Position numbers and translations under genes: made by a program. This document shows, piece by piece, positions 47,726 through 56,511 of a stretch of DNA of 64,000 nucleotides; the first letter of the stretch is position 1; each line of letters starts with the position of its first letter. The notes beneath the pieces were generated by a model. It searched no databases, was not told the DNA's origin, and saw only the letters and a program-made list of their open reading frames with translations. Source of the DNA: Rutpela maculata (lineage: Eukaryota > Arthropoda > Insecta > Coleoptera > Cerambycidae); NCBI GenBank assembly GCA_936432065.2, contig OW386285.2, positions 183,086,301-183,150,300 on the forward strand, in the 5' to 3' direction.

Positions 47726-47727
<2 letters not shown>
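45441..47727 (+). mobile_element. R4/Dong-like non-LTR retrotransposon, 5'-truncated, in a TAA array
   Basis: The insert is GC-richer than its surroundings. It begins in the RT domain, encodes RT and a restriction-like endonuclease, and ends in an A-run (47709-47726). TAA arrays lie on both sides. Dong elements are known to insert into TAA repeats, and the layout here fits target-primed insertion into such an array. Confidence 0.85.
45442..47697 (+). CDS. R4/Dong-type reverse transcriptase with restriction-like endonuclease
   Basis: About 750 codons are open without a stop. RT motifs in order: IPKNGDLSDPKNYRPITCLN, MAWIDYRKAFDMTSHELI, FQGDSLSPLLFCISLLPL and HLFYMDDLKLYASG with YMDD. After the thumb comes a cysteine-histidine cluster, CRACRRAPETLMHLLSAC, and then the PD-(D/E)XK-like nuclease: KPDVVLLDHQ, VVEFSAP and EEEKRTKYRDL. 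This order is typical of the R2/R4 groups. The N-terminal DNA-binding part is missing through 5' truncation, so the product is probably inert though the frame is intact. Higher GC and different codon use mark it as foreign to its neighbours. Confidence 0.88.
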   Translation, partial: WVVEGRTVLIPKNGDLSDPKNYRPITCLNACYKVFTRILYMRVLHAVEPVYERIYEQRGSKRDVAGCKENLLIDRCVTQDSVQYKRNLSMAWIDYRKAFDMTSHELIVHLLRCLAVPGPVVRCIEQLMPLWRTRFTITSGNDRVQTESVTFRRGVFQGDSLSPLLFCISLLPLSVSLRKTRGYNCGTPGDRRHKVTHLFYMDDLKLYASGERDLHQSLRVVQEYTQAVGMEFGLDKCALVHLKRGRCGNYGEDAQLVDGSILHHLDAGESYTYLGVEQRSTQEVSVVKNALRGKYQHRLRQIWSSELSGKNKVSATNMLAVPILLYSFGVVKWTREELRQLDVGTRKKMHLNRSLHPKSSVPRLYLPRHRGGRGLLSLESLHNRMVLDGACKVIRSSDPLLCMVRDHESAGIGAFLFKAAQRAADELGLSFDVERVNPDSVTKLEPARRKAQIKAAEHNIFLQLHTDKPMHGVFYKNIENLGLSERLTFAFLRSAGLKSETEGFIMACQDGVFNTLVYRSRVMGIEVPDVSCRACRRAPETLMHLLSACPTYAVSAYIQRHDGALRVLYYHLRHSYGIDETPVLPYAPEDIESVVGNERCLIYWNYSFPTVRQIQANKPDVVLLDHQLKTMFVVEFSAPAENNIVLKEEEKRTKYRDLLFELRRLYPDHTVKIVVLIIGALGGTRHTLLSELKIIPACRNSAECRRPSSSAHYVCSGHTIPGPSSHLPHGCGEWLPVLPAPLCEGRSHREG

Positions 47728-47762
<35 letters not shown>
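47728..47762. repeat. (TAA)n microsatellite, right
   Basis: About 11 TAA units lie between the A-run of the R4/Dong-like element and TGTTTATTC. On the minus strand this is (TTA)n right after GTGAATAAACA, so it may have been the 3' tail of the minus-strand non-LTR element. Confidence 0.85.
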
Positions 47763-48012
47763 TTTATTCACTTTAAGACATACATTTTTTTTTGACAGAA
47801 TATAAGTGACAATAACATGTAAATAAACATTAAAGGAAACCCACAAAAGAAAACTTGTAAGTGGGGATTACCATAATATTCATTCAATGTTAATTTTAAG
47901 ATTATATATGAATAATAATGCTAATTACAGCTATAAATGAATTAAGGTGATAATTAGACGTGAAACACATATACATATGATAATATAGTAATATAATATA
48001 TAATAATAAAGG

Positions 48013-48281
48013 CAGGCCTGTAGCTAGGGGGGGGCCAGGACGGGCAATTCCCGTCCTGGAATAAGTTTTGCCCGACCTACGGTGATCGTAATGAGGTCAA
48101 TTTTAACTGTCTTTTTAATATTTTGAAAGAGATTGGGTAAAAATTGTCTAAATTTTTCGGATTAAAATTTTTTTGTATTTCTCTCCCCTCCGCTCATCAA
48201 AAAATTTTTCGGACTTTTTTTTTTACGGGCCCGTTAAAAATTGTTTGCCCGCCCTGAAAGCACTTTCTAGCTACAGGCCTG
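48013..48281. mobile_element. hAT MITE, 269 bp
   Basis: Terminal inverted repeats CAGGCCTGTAGCTAG/CTAGCTACAGGCCTG are flanked by a perfect 8-bp duplication AATAAAGG at 48005-48012 and 48282-48289. Eight-bp duplications and CA..TG ends are hAT hallmarks. No coding sequence was found. Confidence 0.92.
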
Positions 48282-48538
48282 AATAAAGGTTTACAATAAA
48301 GAGTTGCACAGTAAAGAAGTATGCAATAACAATAAAAAAATAACAAAATTTGTTTGTAAACAAGCATGTATATCACTGTAAGTAGTTGGTATGCTACTTG
48401 TGCATGATCTACGGTAATTAAATTAAGTAATTCATTATTTTTCTAATGTTCATAGCTTATATAGGTGTATAAATGTATTAACCAACTATGGACAAACAAA
48501 CAGAGAGTGGTATATATAATAATGGATTCATTCTTTAA

Positions 48539-50485
48539 TTAGTGTATCCTTTGGTTAATTATATTATGAAATATATTTCTTGGGGTGTTCAAAAGCCATT
48601 TTTTAGTTTTGGATTTAAATAAGTTTAAACTGTCTATATTCTTGAGTTCATTAGGTAACATATTGTAAAGTTTAGGACCTAAATAACTACAGTGCCTTTG
48701 TCCTATCATCTTCTCACATCGAGGAACATTTGTGTTATTTTGTTTATATCTGGTTTGGTAATTATGAGTTATGTGTTCTACTGGTATTTTCTGTTTGAAA
48801 ATGTTAATGATGTTATTGAAACAGAAGAGTTGTCTGACATCCATTAATTTACTTTCGAGGAACAAATCGTCACTAGAATAAGCAAAGCACTTTCCATATA
48901 TTATTTTAAGTATCCATTTTTGAATGACATTTAAATTCTCCAGGTAAATGTCACTCACTCCTCCCCAACCCACAATACCATATGATAATTGCGATTGTAC
49001 CAGGGCATAGTAAATAGTCTTGAGGTGGGTTTCATTTAAAATACTTTTAAGATATTTAAATCTTGGAAGTAGGCCACGTAATTTTTTAATTATATTTTGT
49101 ATTTGTAAGTCCCATCTCAAGTGTCTATCAATTACTATGCCGAGGTATTTCATTGATGTTGCTTCCGGTATTTGGGTTTCTGAGTCGATAATTAGCGAAC
49201 CCATGTTGGGTAAATGATTGGAATAAGAAGTAAATGGCAGATATTTTGTTTTTTCACAATTTAGGGTAAGTTTATTATATTGAAACCAGTGTTTTATTTG
49301 TTTAAGATCTTTTTCCGCCTTTTTCTTTAAATTGTGCCAGGAATCTTCTTCATATAAAATTGCCGTGTCATCTGCAAAACTGAGTATTGTTCCTGTTGTA
49401 TTAAAAGAAAGTAAGCTATTAATATAAATAGTGAATAGGACTGGACCTAGGACAGTCCCTTGAGGTACATCGTATTTTACCTGTCTAAAACTGCTAATAA
49501 TGTCATCAATATTAACGTATTGCTTTCGGTCTGATAGATAACTTTTTATTAAACTGAAAGTGTTCCCCCTTATACCATAGCATTCTAATTTGTCCAGTAG
49601 TTTTCTGTGACAAACAGTGTCGAAGGCTTTAGCAAGATCAATAAAGACACACAAAGTAGGTACTTTCTTATCTAAGTTATTATAAATGTAAGATGTTAAA
49701 TGGTGTATTGCGTCCTCTGTCGATTTTCCTTCTCTAAAGCCATACTGATGTTCAGATATTAAATTATATTTGTTCAAGAAATTTATTAGTCTGCATTTTA
49801 TGATTTTTTCAATTATTTTGGCAACATTAGAAATTAAGGAAATCGGTCTGTAGTTAATTATTTCTAATTTATCACCACCTTTATGTAATGGTTTTAGTAA
49901 TTCTGGAAAACGCCCTGTATCAAAACATTTATTAATTAAATACATAACCGGGGATACTATTTTACTAGATATTTCCTTCAAGGTCTCAGAGCGTATACCA
50001 TCATTGCCCGGAGATTTTTTTGGTTTTAGTTGTCTTATTACTTTTATAACTTCTGTTTCATTAGTTGGATATAAATACATTGTGTTCTCCAGAATTTTTA
50101 TATTTTCTGTGAATTTGTCAGGAGTTTTAATTTTTTTTGCATAATTTTCTCCAAGGTCACTGTAATGTTCATTAAATTTATTAGAAATATCCACCTTACT
50201 TGACAATATCTTACCATCTGCTGATTTGATTTTGTCTATTGTTGTTCTAGGTTTATATTTATTGCAAATATTGTTTACACAGTTCCATAAATTTTTTAAT
50301 ACATTTTTGTTTTTAGTAATTATAGATCCGTAGTACTTTGTTTTAGCATTTTTTATTAACTGAGTAAGTTTATTTCTGTAAGTTGTATATTGTGTCTCCA
50401 GTAATTTATTATTTGGATTTTTCAAGGTTTTTTGTACATTTCGTTTTTTGCAATAGTAGATTTTATTAAACCTTGTGTTATCCAT
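48539..50485 (-). CDS. Non-LTR reverse transcriptase (ORF2 3' part)
   Basis: The frame has 648 open codons. Landmarks: KPKKSPGNDGIRSETLKE, INYRPISLISNVAKIIEKII, FIDLAKAFDTVCHRKLLDKL, VPQGTVLGPVLFTIYINSLL and LSFADDTAILYEED with an intact FADD. The thumb MKYLGIVIDRHLRWDLQI and LSYGIVGWGGVSD follow, with a carboxy tail ending INQRIH. The linker to the endonuclease is in another frame at 50422-50611, so one indel lies near 50440-50480. This RT has an intact palm, but the endonuclease upstream is broken. Confidence 0.87.
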   Translation of the reverse strand: MDNTRFNKIYYCKKRNVQKTLKNPNNKLLETQYTTYRNKLTQLIKNAKTKYYGSIITKNKNVLKNLWNCVNNICNKYKPRTTIDKIKSADGKILSSKVDISNKFNEHYSDLGENYAKKIKTPDKFTENIKILENTMYLYPTNETEVIKVIRQLKPKKSPGNDGIRSETLKEISSKIVSPVMYLINKCFDTGRFPELLKPLHKGGDKLEIINYRPISLISNVAKIIEKIIKCRLINFLNKYNLISEHQYGFREGKSTEDAIHHLTSYIYNNLDKKVPTLCVFIDLAKAFDTVCHRKLLDKLECYGIRGNTFSLIKSYLSDRKQYVNIDDIISSFRQVKYDVPQGTVLGPVLFTIYINSLLSFNTTGTILSFADDTAILYEEDSWHNLKKKAEKDLKQIKHWFQYNKLTLNCEKTKYLPFTSYSNHLPNMGSLIIDSETQIPEATSMKYLGIVIDRHLRWDLQIQNIIKKLRGLLPRFKYLKSILNETHLKTIYYALVQSQLSYGIVGWGGVSDIYLENLNVIQKWILKIIYGKCFAYSSDDLFLESKLMDVRQLFCFNNIINIFKQKIPVEHITHNYQTRYKQNNTNVPRCEKMIGQRHCSYLGPKLYNMLPNELKNIDSLNLFKSKTKKWLLNTPRNIFHNIINQRIH

Positions 50486-50611
50486 TCTTTTCTTTTCCTA
50501 TTTTTGTTTTTTATTGTAATGATTCTAGTATTTTTGTCGATATAATATTTAAGCTTATTAATGAATTTATTTGCAACAAAGTCTACATCATCTTGTTCAT
50601 AAATATCATAC
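50422..50611 (-). pseudogene. Non-LTR ORF2 linker
   Basis: YWYDIYEQDDVDFVANKF and KRKEWITQGLIKSTI are the linker between endonuclease and RT. It is separated from the RT frame by an indel and from the endonuclease by the hAT MITE. Confidence 0.75.
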
Positions 50612-50619
50612 CAATATTC

Positions 50620-51243
50620 CAGTGGCGGCTGGTGAAATTTCAATATTTTTTTTCTCGTCTATGGCGCATGGGACCCATACGAAATTTGGGAAATAACATC
50701 TAAAGAAGCACTTCTCTAATGACCCCTAAAAAATTTTGAAAAAGCAGTTTGCGAAAAAATTTTTGAAAATTCGTTAGCCTCCCCTGGGTCTAGGGACTCC
50801 TGTTTATTTTTATTTTTTTTTGTCGTATGCATTTGACTTTTCATAAACATACAACAATAGATTTTGAAGTTTGTGAAAATATTTTTATTACTAACAGAAA
50901 TACAATGAACTGAAATTTTGTAATTTACAATTTAACAAATTACAATATTTCAATTCGTTGTATCTCAGTTAGTAATGAAAATATTTTCATAAACTCCAAA
51001 ATCTGTTGTTGTATTTTTATGAAAAGTCAAATGCATATGACAATAAAAAATAAAAATAAACAGGAGCTCCTAGACCCAGGGGAGGCTAACGAATTTTCAA
51101 AAATTTTTTCGCAAACTGCTTTGTCAAAATTTTTTAGGGGTCATTAGAGAAGTGCTTCTCTAGATGTTATTTCCCAAATTTCGTATGGGTCCCATGCGCC
51201 ACAGACGAGAAAAAAAATATTGAAATTTCACCAGCCGCCGCTG
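50620..51243. mobile_element. hAT MITE, 624 bp, palindromic
   Basis: The ends CAGTGGCGGCTGG/CCAGCCGCCGCTG are flanked by a perfect 8-bp duplication CAATATTC at 50612-50619 and 51244-51251. The two halves are inverted copies of roughly 300 bp around a centre near 50935. The same family gives the half copy at 5933-6253 and a relative at 63117-63655. Confidence 0.92.
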
Positions 51244-51251
51244 CAATATTC

Positions 51252-52096
51252 TTCACGCAGGTCAGATCGTAAATTATCGTAATTGATAAACTTTTTATGA
51301 ATTTTAGTATCCGGCTGGTTATCACTTCCATTTCGATTTTTATAACTCTTAATTCTACATAAAATTATTATAGGATAATGGTCTGTGATGTTTTGTTCAA
51401 AAATAATTGGTTTTATATCGTCTTCGTTTTTATGAATTTTACTATTTATAAAAAAGTGGTCAAGACAAGTTTTACTTTGCGGACGGGTGTAGTCATTGAT
51501 ATATAAAATGAATCCATACGAATTTAATATATTTTTATATTCTTCTACGTGGTCTCTGTTTGACAAAATATCTATGTTCATATCACCGGTGATAATATGC
51601 ATATCATTTTTTTCTATTATTTTTAAGTAAGCTAATAATCCTAGGTTGAATAAGTTTATACTTGTAGTGGGGATTTATATACTGATGTTATTATTATTTT
51701 TTTGTTCTCTTTAATTACAGTCACTTTAATTGCTTTTACTTCTCCAATATTAATGATGTTGTAACTGTAGTTAAGATTTGTTTTAATAAATACAATGACT
51801 CCATCATTTTAGTTGAGGTTACCCTCGTTATACAGCATGTTATAGCCTTTTATATTAAATATATTCTTATCATATATTTGGAAAGTCTCAGTAAGTATTA
51901 TTATTTCAAACTCTGTATGAAATTGTCTCAAGAATACAGATAGTTCATCGATGTTTTTATATATACCTCGTATATTAATATGAAATATATTAAAATTATA
52001 CTATGCTGTTTTGCAGGAAGTGTTGAGATGTACTAAATTATTAAAATAATGTGATTTAATAGGTTCATTTTCGTACTCTCTTATGTAAGGATCCAT
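51252..52096 (-). pseudogene. Non-LTR ORF2, endonuclease
   Basis: It starts near ATG 52096 on the minus strand. HINIRGIYKNIDELSVFL and FEIIILTETF mark the beginning, MHIITGDMNIDILS the middle, CLDHFFIN and ITDHYPIII the end of the AP-endonuclease. Two or more stops or shifts lie at 51600-52050, and the hAT MITE cuts the end. Confidence 0.75.
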
Positions 52097-52242
52097 AGTT
52101 CATTAATAAATATAATTAAAACGTACAAAATAAATTAGACAATAAATAATTTCTAATAAAAATTGATAAAAGTATAAAAATATTGTGATAATAAGTTGAT
52201 AAAATCGTATAAAAATATTTGAAGAACAGTTTCTTACAAAAT

Positions 52243-53115
52243 TTATTTTGTGTACAATTTCGGCTCGGTGTTTCTTGTATGGATGGATCTTTTTACGGGA
52301 TTTTCACTTTCGTTTTCGATGAGCTGCTTCCTTTTCTTGTTTTCCGTTGGAGTTATAGTGGTAAAATATTCGTGGCTCTTCTTTGCTTGCACAGAAGCTG
52401 TAGCTAGTGGAGAACCTTGCAGTTTATTTCCGTGCTCAATTACTTGTTCAGGTTGTTCTTCTTTTTTATTGTTCGATTCTTCAAATGTAAATTTATCTCC
52501 ATTTACGATTAGGACGTTGTTTTTAATGATTGCTTCATGTTTGTTCTCTCTTGCTTTTTTCAAATGCTCATATAAAACTTTTCTTTTTATATAATCCTCG
52601 GGAATGTAGTCCTTGGCAATATAAATCCCCGTGCCTTTTAGTTTCTTTGCATTTGCTAGTATCTCGACTTTCAGTAGGTAGCTTATTAATTCGATGGCCA
52701 GGGGTCGGTTTTTTCCGTCCACTCTGTTTCCAATCCTATAAAGGTCCCTTATATCACTGAAATTGCAATCTAATTCAAGTATTTCGACTATTAGTTTTAA
52801 GAGTGTCTCAATTTCTAGATTTAAGTTTTCTTCCTCTAGTTTGCCGTAGATAATCAGGTTGTATTTTTTAGATTTTCACTCGTTAGCTAGGAGTCTGTTT
52901 TTCATTTGTTGGTATTCTTCTTTAAGTTCTTTGTTTTCCCGTTTTAGGTCTTTCACTTCATTAATTAATTGTATGTTTATATTTCGTATTTCCTGTTTTA
53001 TTTCTTCTTTTATATTTTCACTTTGTATTTGTTTTTTTCCATTACTGTCTTCAACAATTCATATATGTCTTTATTTGAGATTTCATGTTCATTATTGTTT
53101 TCAATATTTCCCATT
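52243..53115 (-). pseudogene. Non-LTR ORF1
   Basis: The N-terminal part (from 53115) begins MGNIENNNEHEI and reads into a coiled coil (EVKDLKRENKELKEEYQQM after one shift). A stop follows near 52880. The carboxy part has IELISYLLKVEILANAKKLK, GTGIYIAKDYIPEDY and KNNVLIVNGDKFTFEE, a common ORF1 type in insect non-LTR elements. The part from 52722 to 52243 is open. Confidence 0.75.
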
Positions 53116-53215
53116 TTTTTGTATGATTTAGAGTAGACGTGGCCCCACGCACATAAGATGCACAACAAATTCTGGGTAATGTAGTGTTTATAGCCCGTAT
53201 CTACGAATTTCACTC

Positions 53216-53840
53216 ACTGTTTAATCAAGGTTGGTTTTTAGTTGTCCTGGCTTTTTTTGTGGGTATCAGTTTTTATTTACACTTAGTGTACAGTTAATAC
53301 ATTTAGATTACGGATTTTGGTAATATCTATTGCCTTATGTAATAAATACCTTTTGTAATTGAGAACTAGGGTATTTCCACTTTTCCATCTAAAAATCCCA
53401 CAATTTTTGAATCACTTTAACCAACTTAAAACATGAATTGTTTTTGGAGCTCACATATATACATACTACACGAACAACTTCCTCGAACTTGGGGTTGACA
53501 AAATATATAAACTAGTGGAAGCATTATACTCTTCGCCAATTTACTGAGCTTTTTATATAATTTTTACGCATTCTATAGGATACTCTTCGCATTTTTCTTG
53601 TAAATAATGTTAGTTTTTGGACATTCTAAATTTTGTGATACCAACTTTGTTGTGAAAAAAAAATATATGAAAAAAAAAATCGCCATGTGAGGGATCGAAC
53701 ACGAGACCTTTGGATTGAAAGGCAATCAATCAATCAAAACAAATTTATTAAAAATTAATAATTTTACATCTGCCCTACCCGAAAACCCGTGTCCGGAGCC
53801 AGCCTGACATCTACCATGCGAAGCATCCCACTAAACAAAA
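53216..53840. other. Intergenic DNA upstream of the Harbinger element
   Basis: No gene was recognised. It contains the tRNA-like remnant described separately and ends in CATCCCACTAAACAAAA before the Harbinger terminus. Confidence 0.5.
53682..53735 (-). repeat. tRNA-like 3' half, possible SINE remnant
   Basis: On the minus strand CCTTTCAATCCAAAGG can form an anticodon-like hairpin. GTTCGATCC follows at B-box position, and a T-run comes after GGCGA. The D-arm half is missing. This may be a truncated tRNA pseudogene or the head of a SINE. The loop lacks the usual U33. Confidence 0.35.
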
Positions 53841-53862
53841 AGCATTTTTTCGCGACTGAAAA
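53841..53862 (+). repeat. Harbinger left terminal inverted repeat
   Basis: It matches 59847-59868 in inverted orientation over 22 bp. The TTTTCGCGA core also occurs subterminally at about 53901-53909 and 59757-59766. Confidence 0.85.
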
Positions 53863-54089
53863 ATATGTTGTGGTAAGTGTAGTCAGAGTGAATACTTCGT
53901 TTTCGCGACCAGTAGTATGTTATTTGATCTACAACTGACGTCACTATTTTAGGTCAAGTAACTGAAAAGTTCAGCCGTCAACTGAATAGGCTCTTACCGT
54001 ATTCAGCGTCTGAAAACGTGCTACATAACCTAGCCGACTTTTCAAAACTGCGAAGTGCGTAACCATATTTTAATTTGTTAATAAATAAC

Positions 54090-55404
54090 ATGGAAGCCGA
54101 GTTACTGTGTTTGCAATTAAATTATAGAGGTACACTGGTAGAGGTCACTGTGGATCTAGAAACGGCCAATATTTTGCTTAATGGTATGTTAAATATAGGT
54201 ATATTTTTAGTACTTCTGGTACCTACAAGAAAGTTTTTTTTATAAATGAATTATCCGAAATCACCTACATTTTTTGGTGATATTTCAATCAGCAGCATTC
54301 AACTATCGTTTAAATAAATAGACTTACCTATTTTTACAAGTACATTTTTATGTGCAAAATTCCATGATACATTTCATTTCAAACATTTATTTCAATTTTT
54401 GATACAATAGTAAAACCTTTTTAGATCCTGAACAAATGGAAACATATATCCAACAATTAATCGATTCAGGTCAAATTGAAAATTGCAGCAATAATGATCC
54501 CATGCCGAGTTGTTCTAATGCTAGTTCAGTGGTCATGCATGATAGTCCCAGTGCTAGTTCTAACCTATCTTCCACTGCAAGTCAGTCATCATCAAATAAA
54601 GATTCCGAGTTGTGGGTTTCAAAGGGTAGACCCACAGAACGAGATAACATTGCAACGCACATATTGTTAAATTTAAGAAAGAAATATATGGCCCAGTTCG
54701 ACGATAGGAAAACGGTTAAAATGACATTGTGGAAAAAAATAAGTGAAGAATTACATGACCAAGGGTTTAACGTTGGTCGTGGTAAAGAAGGTGGTATTAA
54801 ATGCAGACAAAAATTCTTTAATTTAACAAGGACTTACTTGGCTCATAAGAAACATACAAAAACTACAGGAGCAGAACGTGTTGATGAGCCACCATTCTAC
54901 AACGAAATGGATGAAATTTTGGGTTTCAAAGATAAGGTAAAGTATTTATCGACAAGATTATATACTATGGGTATTATTAATTAATGTTATTTCTAGGCTG
55001 ATCCACAGAATCTGCAAGATTCTATGGATACAGAAAGTTATAACGATTCAACACAGTCAGATAGGGACTCTGATAAAGAAAATGATGTTATATTAGAAAA
55101 TGACGATGATGAGGCTTTTGTAAGTGACACTGGCAGCAGTTCTTCAACCAGCAAGTGCACAATGAAAAATAGATTCGCCAAAGTTCCAAAATCAATTAGG
55201 CCAAAGAATGCTACGGCGTTACTTTTGGAAGAAGTGAAAAGGCAACACAAAGACACTGTCGAACAAAAAGAAATGCAATTTAAATTGTTTGAAAAACATT
55301 TACAACAAAGATATGATCAAAACGAAAAAATGCTCAACCTGATGGAAAAAATGGTCGAGTCACAAAACAGCCAGCGGCAAAGTATGAATAATAACAAAGA
55401 TTAA
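54090..55404 (+). CDS. Harbinger Myb/SANT-like DNA-binding protein (3 exons, 337 aa)
   Basis: Exons 54090-54183, 54425-54936 and 54997-55404 join in frame with GT-AG introns of 241 and 60 bp. The start MEAELLCLQLNYRG is in exon 1. Exon 2 has a serine/asparagine-rich stretch, then a Myb/SANT-like domain at about residues 90-190 (ELWVSKGRPTERDNIATHIL, TLWKKISEELHDQGFNV, GIKCRQKFFNLTRTY). Exon 3 is acidic and ends in a glutamine-rich coiled coil (FEKHLQQRYDQNEKMLNLME). In Harbinger elements such proteins bind subterminal DNA and bring the transposase to the nucleus. Splice choices rest on consensus sites and frame. No stop interrupts the model. Confidence 0.85.
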
Positions 55405-55484
55405 TTTAGAGGATTCTAAATTAAAAAAAGTTAAAGGTAATGCGGATAGAGGTGTTTCATGGGAAAAAAAATTGTTTTGTTATT

Positions 55485-56325
55485 TTTAATATAGTTTTGT
55501 TATTTTCAATATAGTTTTGTTATTTTCAATATAGTTTTGTTATTTTCTATGTTATATCGTTATTTAAACACACTGATCAAAATGTTATATTATTGTATAA
55601 ATAAAATAAATAGTATAAATATTGATACTTTATTGCAATAAATTTGTTTTGTTATTTTTTTTTAATATATAGTTTTGTTATTTTCAATGTTATATCGTTA
55701 TTTAAACAAACTGATCAAAATGTTATATTGTATAAATAAAATAAATAGTATAAATATTGATACTTTATTGCAATAAATTTGTTTTGTTATTTTTAATATA
55801 GTTTTGTTATTTTCAATATAGTTTTGTTATTTTCAATGTTATATCGTTATTTAAACACACTGATCAAAATGTTATATTATTGTATAAATAAAATAAATAG
55901 TATAAATATTGATACTTTATTGCAATAAATTTGTTTTGTTATTTTTAATAGTTTTGTTATTTTCAATGTTTTATCGTTATTTAAACACTGATCAAAATGT
56001 TATATTATTGTATAAATAAAATAAATAGTATAAATATTGATACTTTATTGCAATAAATTTGTTTTGTTATTTTTAATAGTTTTGTTATTTTCAATGTTTT
56101 ATCGTTATTTAAACACTGATCAAAATGTTATATTATTGTATAAATAAAATAAATAGTATAAATATTGATACTTTATTGCAATAAATTTGTTTTGTTATTT
56201 TTTTTTAATATATAGTTTTGTTATTTTCAATGTTATATCGTTATTTAAACACACTGATCAAAATGTTATATTATTGTACAAATAAAATAAATAGTATAAA
56301 TATTGATACTTTATTGCAATAAAAT
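55485..56325. repeat. Minisatellite, about six units of 126-150 bp
   Basis: The unit carries ACTGATCAAAATGTTATA, then AAATAAAATAAATAGTATAA, then ATTGATACTTTATTGCAATAA, then GTTTTGTTATTTT runs. Starts of the ACTGATCAAAATG block fall near 55572, 55711, 55860, 55987, 56115 and 56253. Each unit brings AATAAA motifs, so the array may supply polyadenylation signals for the Myb-like gene just upstream. Confidence 0.85.
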
Positions 56326-56511
56326 ACACAATGCATACACACAAATATAAAAAAAATATATAAAAATTATGGAAATCAACATTACATATAGCATAAATTA
56401 ATAAATAATAGTAATTAGTGTTTCTGTATGAAGCAAAAGTAACACTTTTTGTGTTGTACAAAAAATCAATTTAGTTACACATATAACTAGGTAGTCCAGT
56501 CAATGGAGCGC

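Larger units (their letters stand above)
47757..53215 (-). mobile_element. Jockey/CR1-like non-LTR retrotransposon, minus strand, decayed
   Basis: From high to low coordinates: ORF1 (53115-52243), ORF2 endonuclease (52096-51252), RT (50611-48539), a 3' UTR and a (TTA)n tail. Two hAT MITEs are inserted, one inside ORF2 at 50620-51243 and one in the 3' UTR at 48013-48281. Frame damage is moderate. Confidence 0.82.

Noticed and set aside
55485..56325. CRISPR array
   Set aside because: The repeats are tandem units of 126-150 bp without unique spacers, in a eukaryotic transposon.
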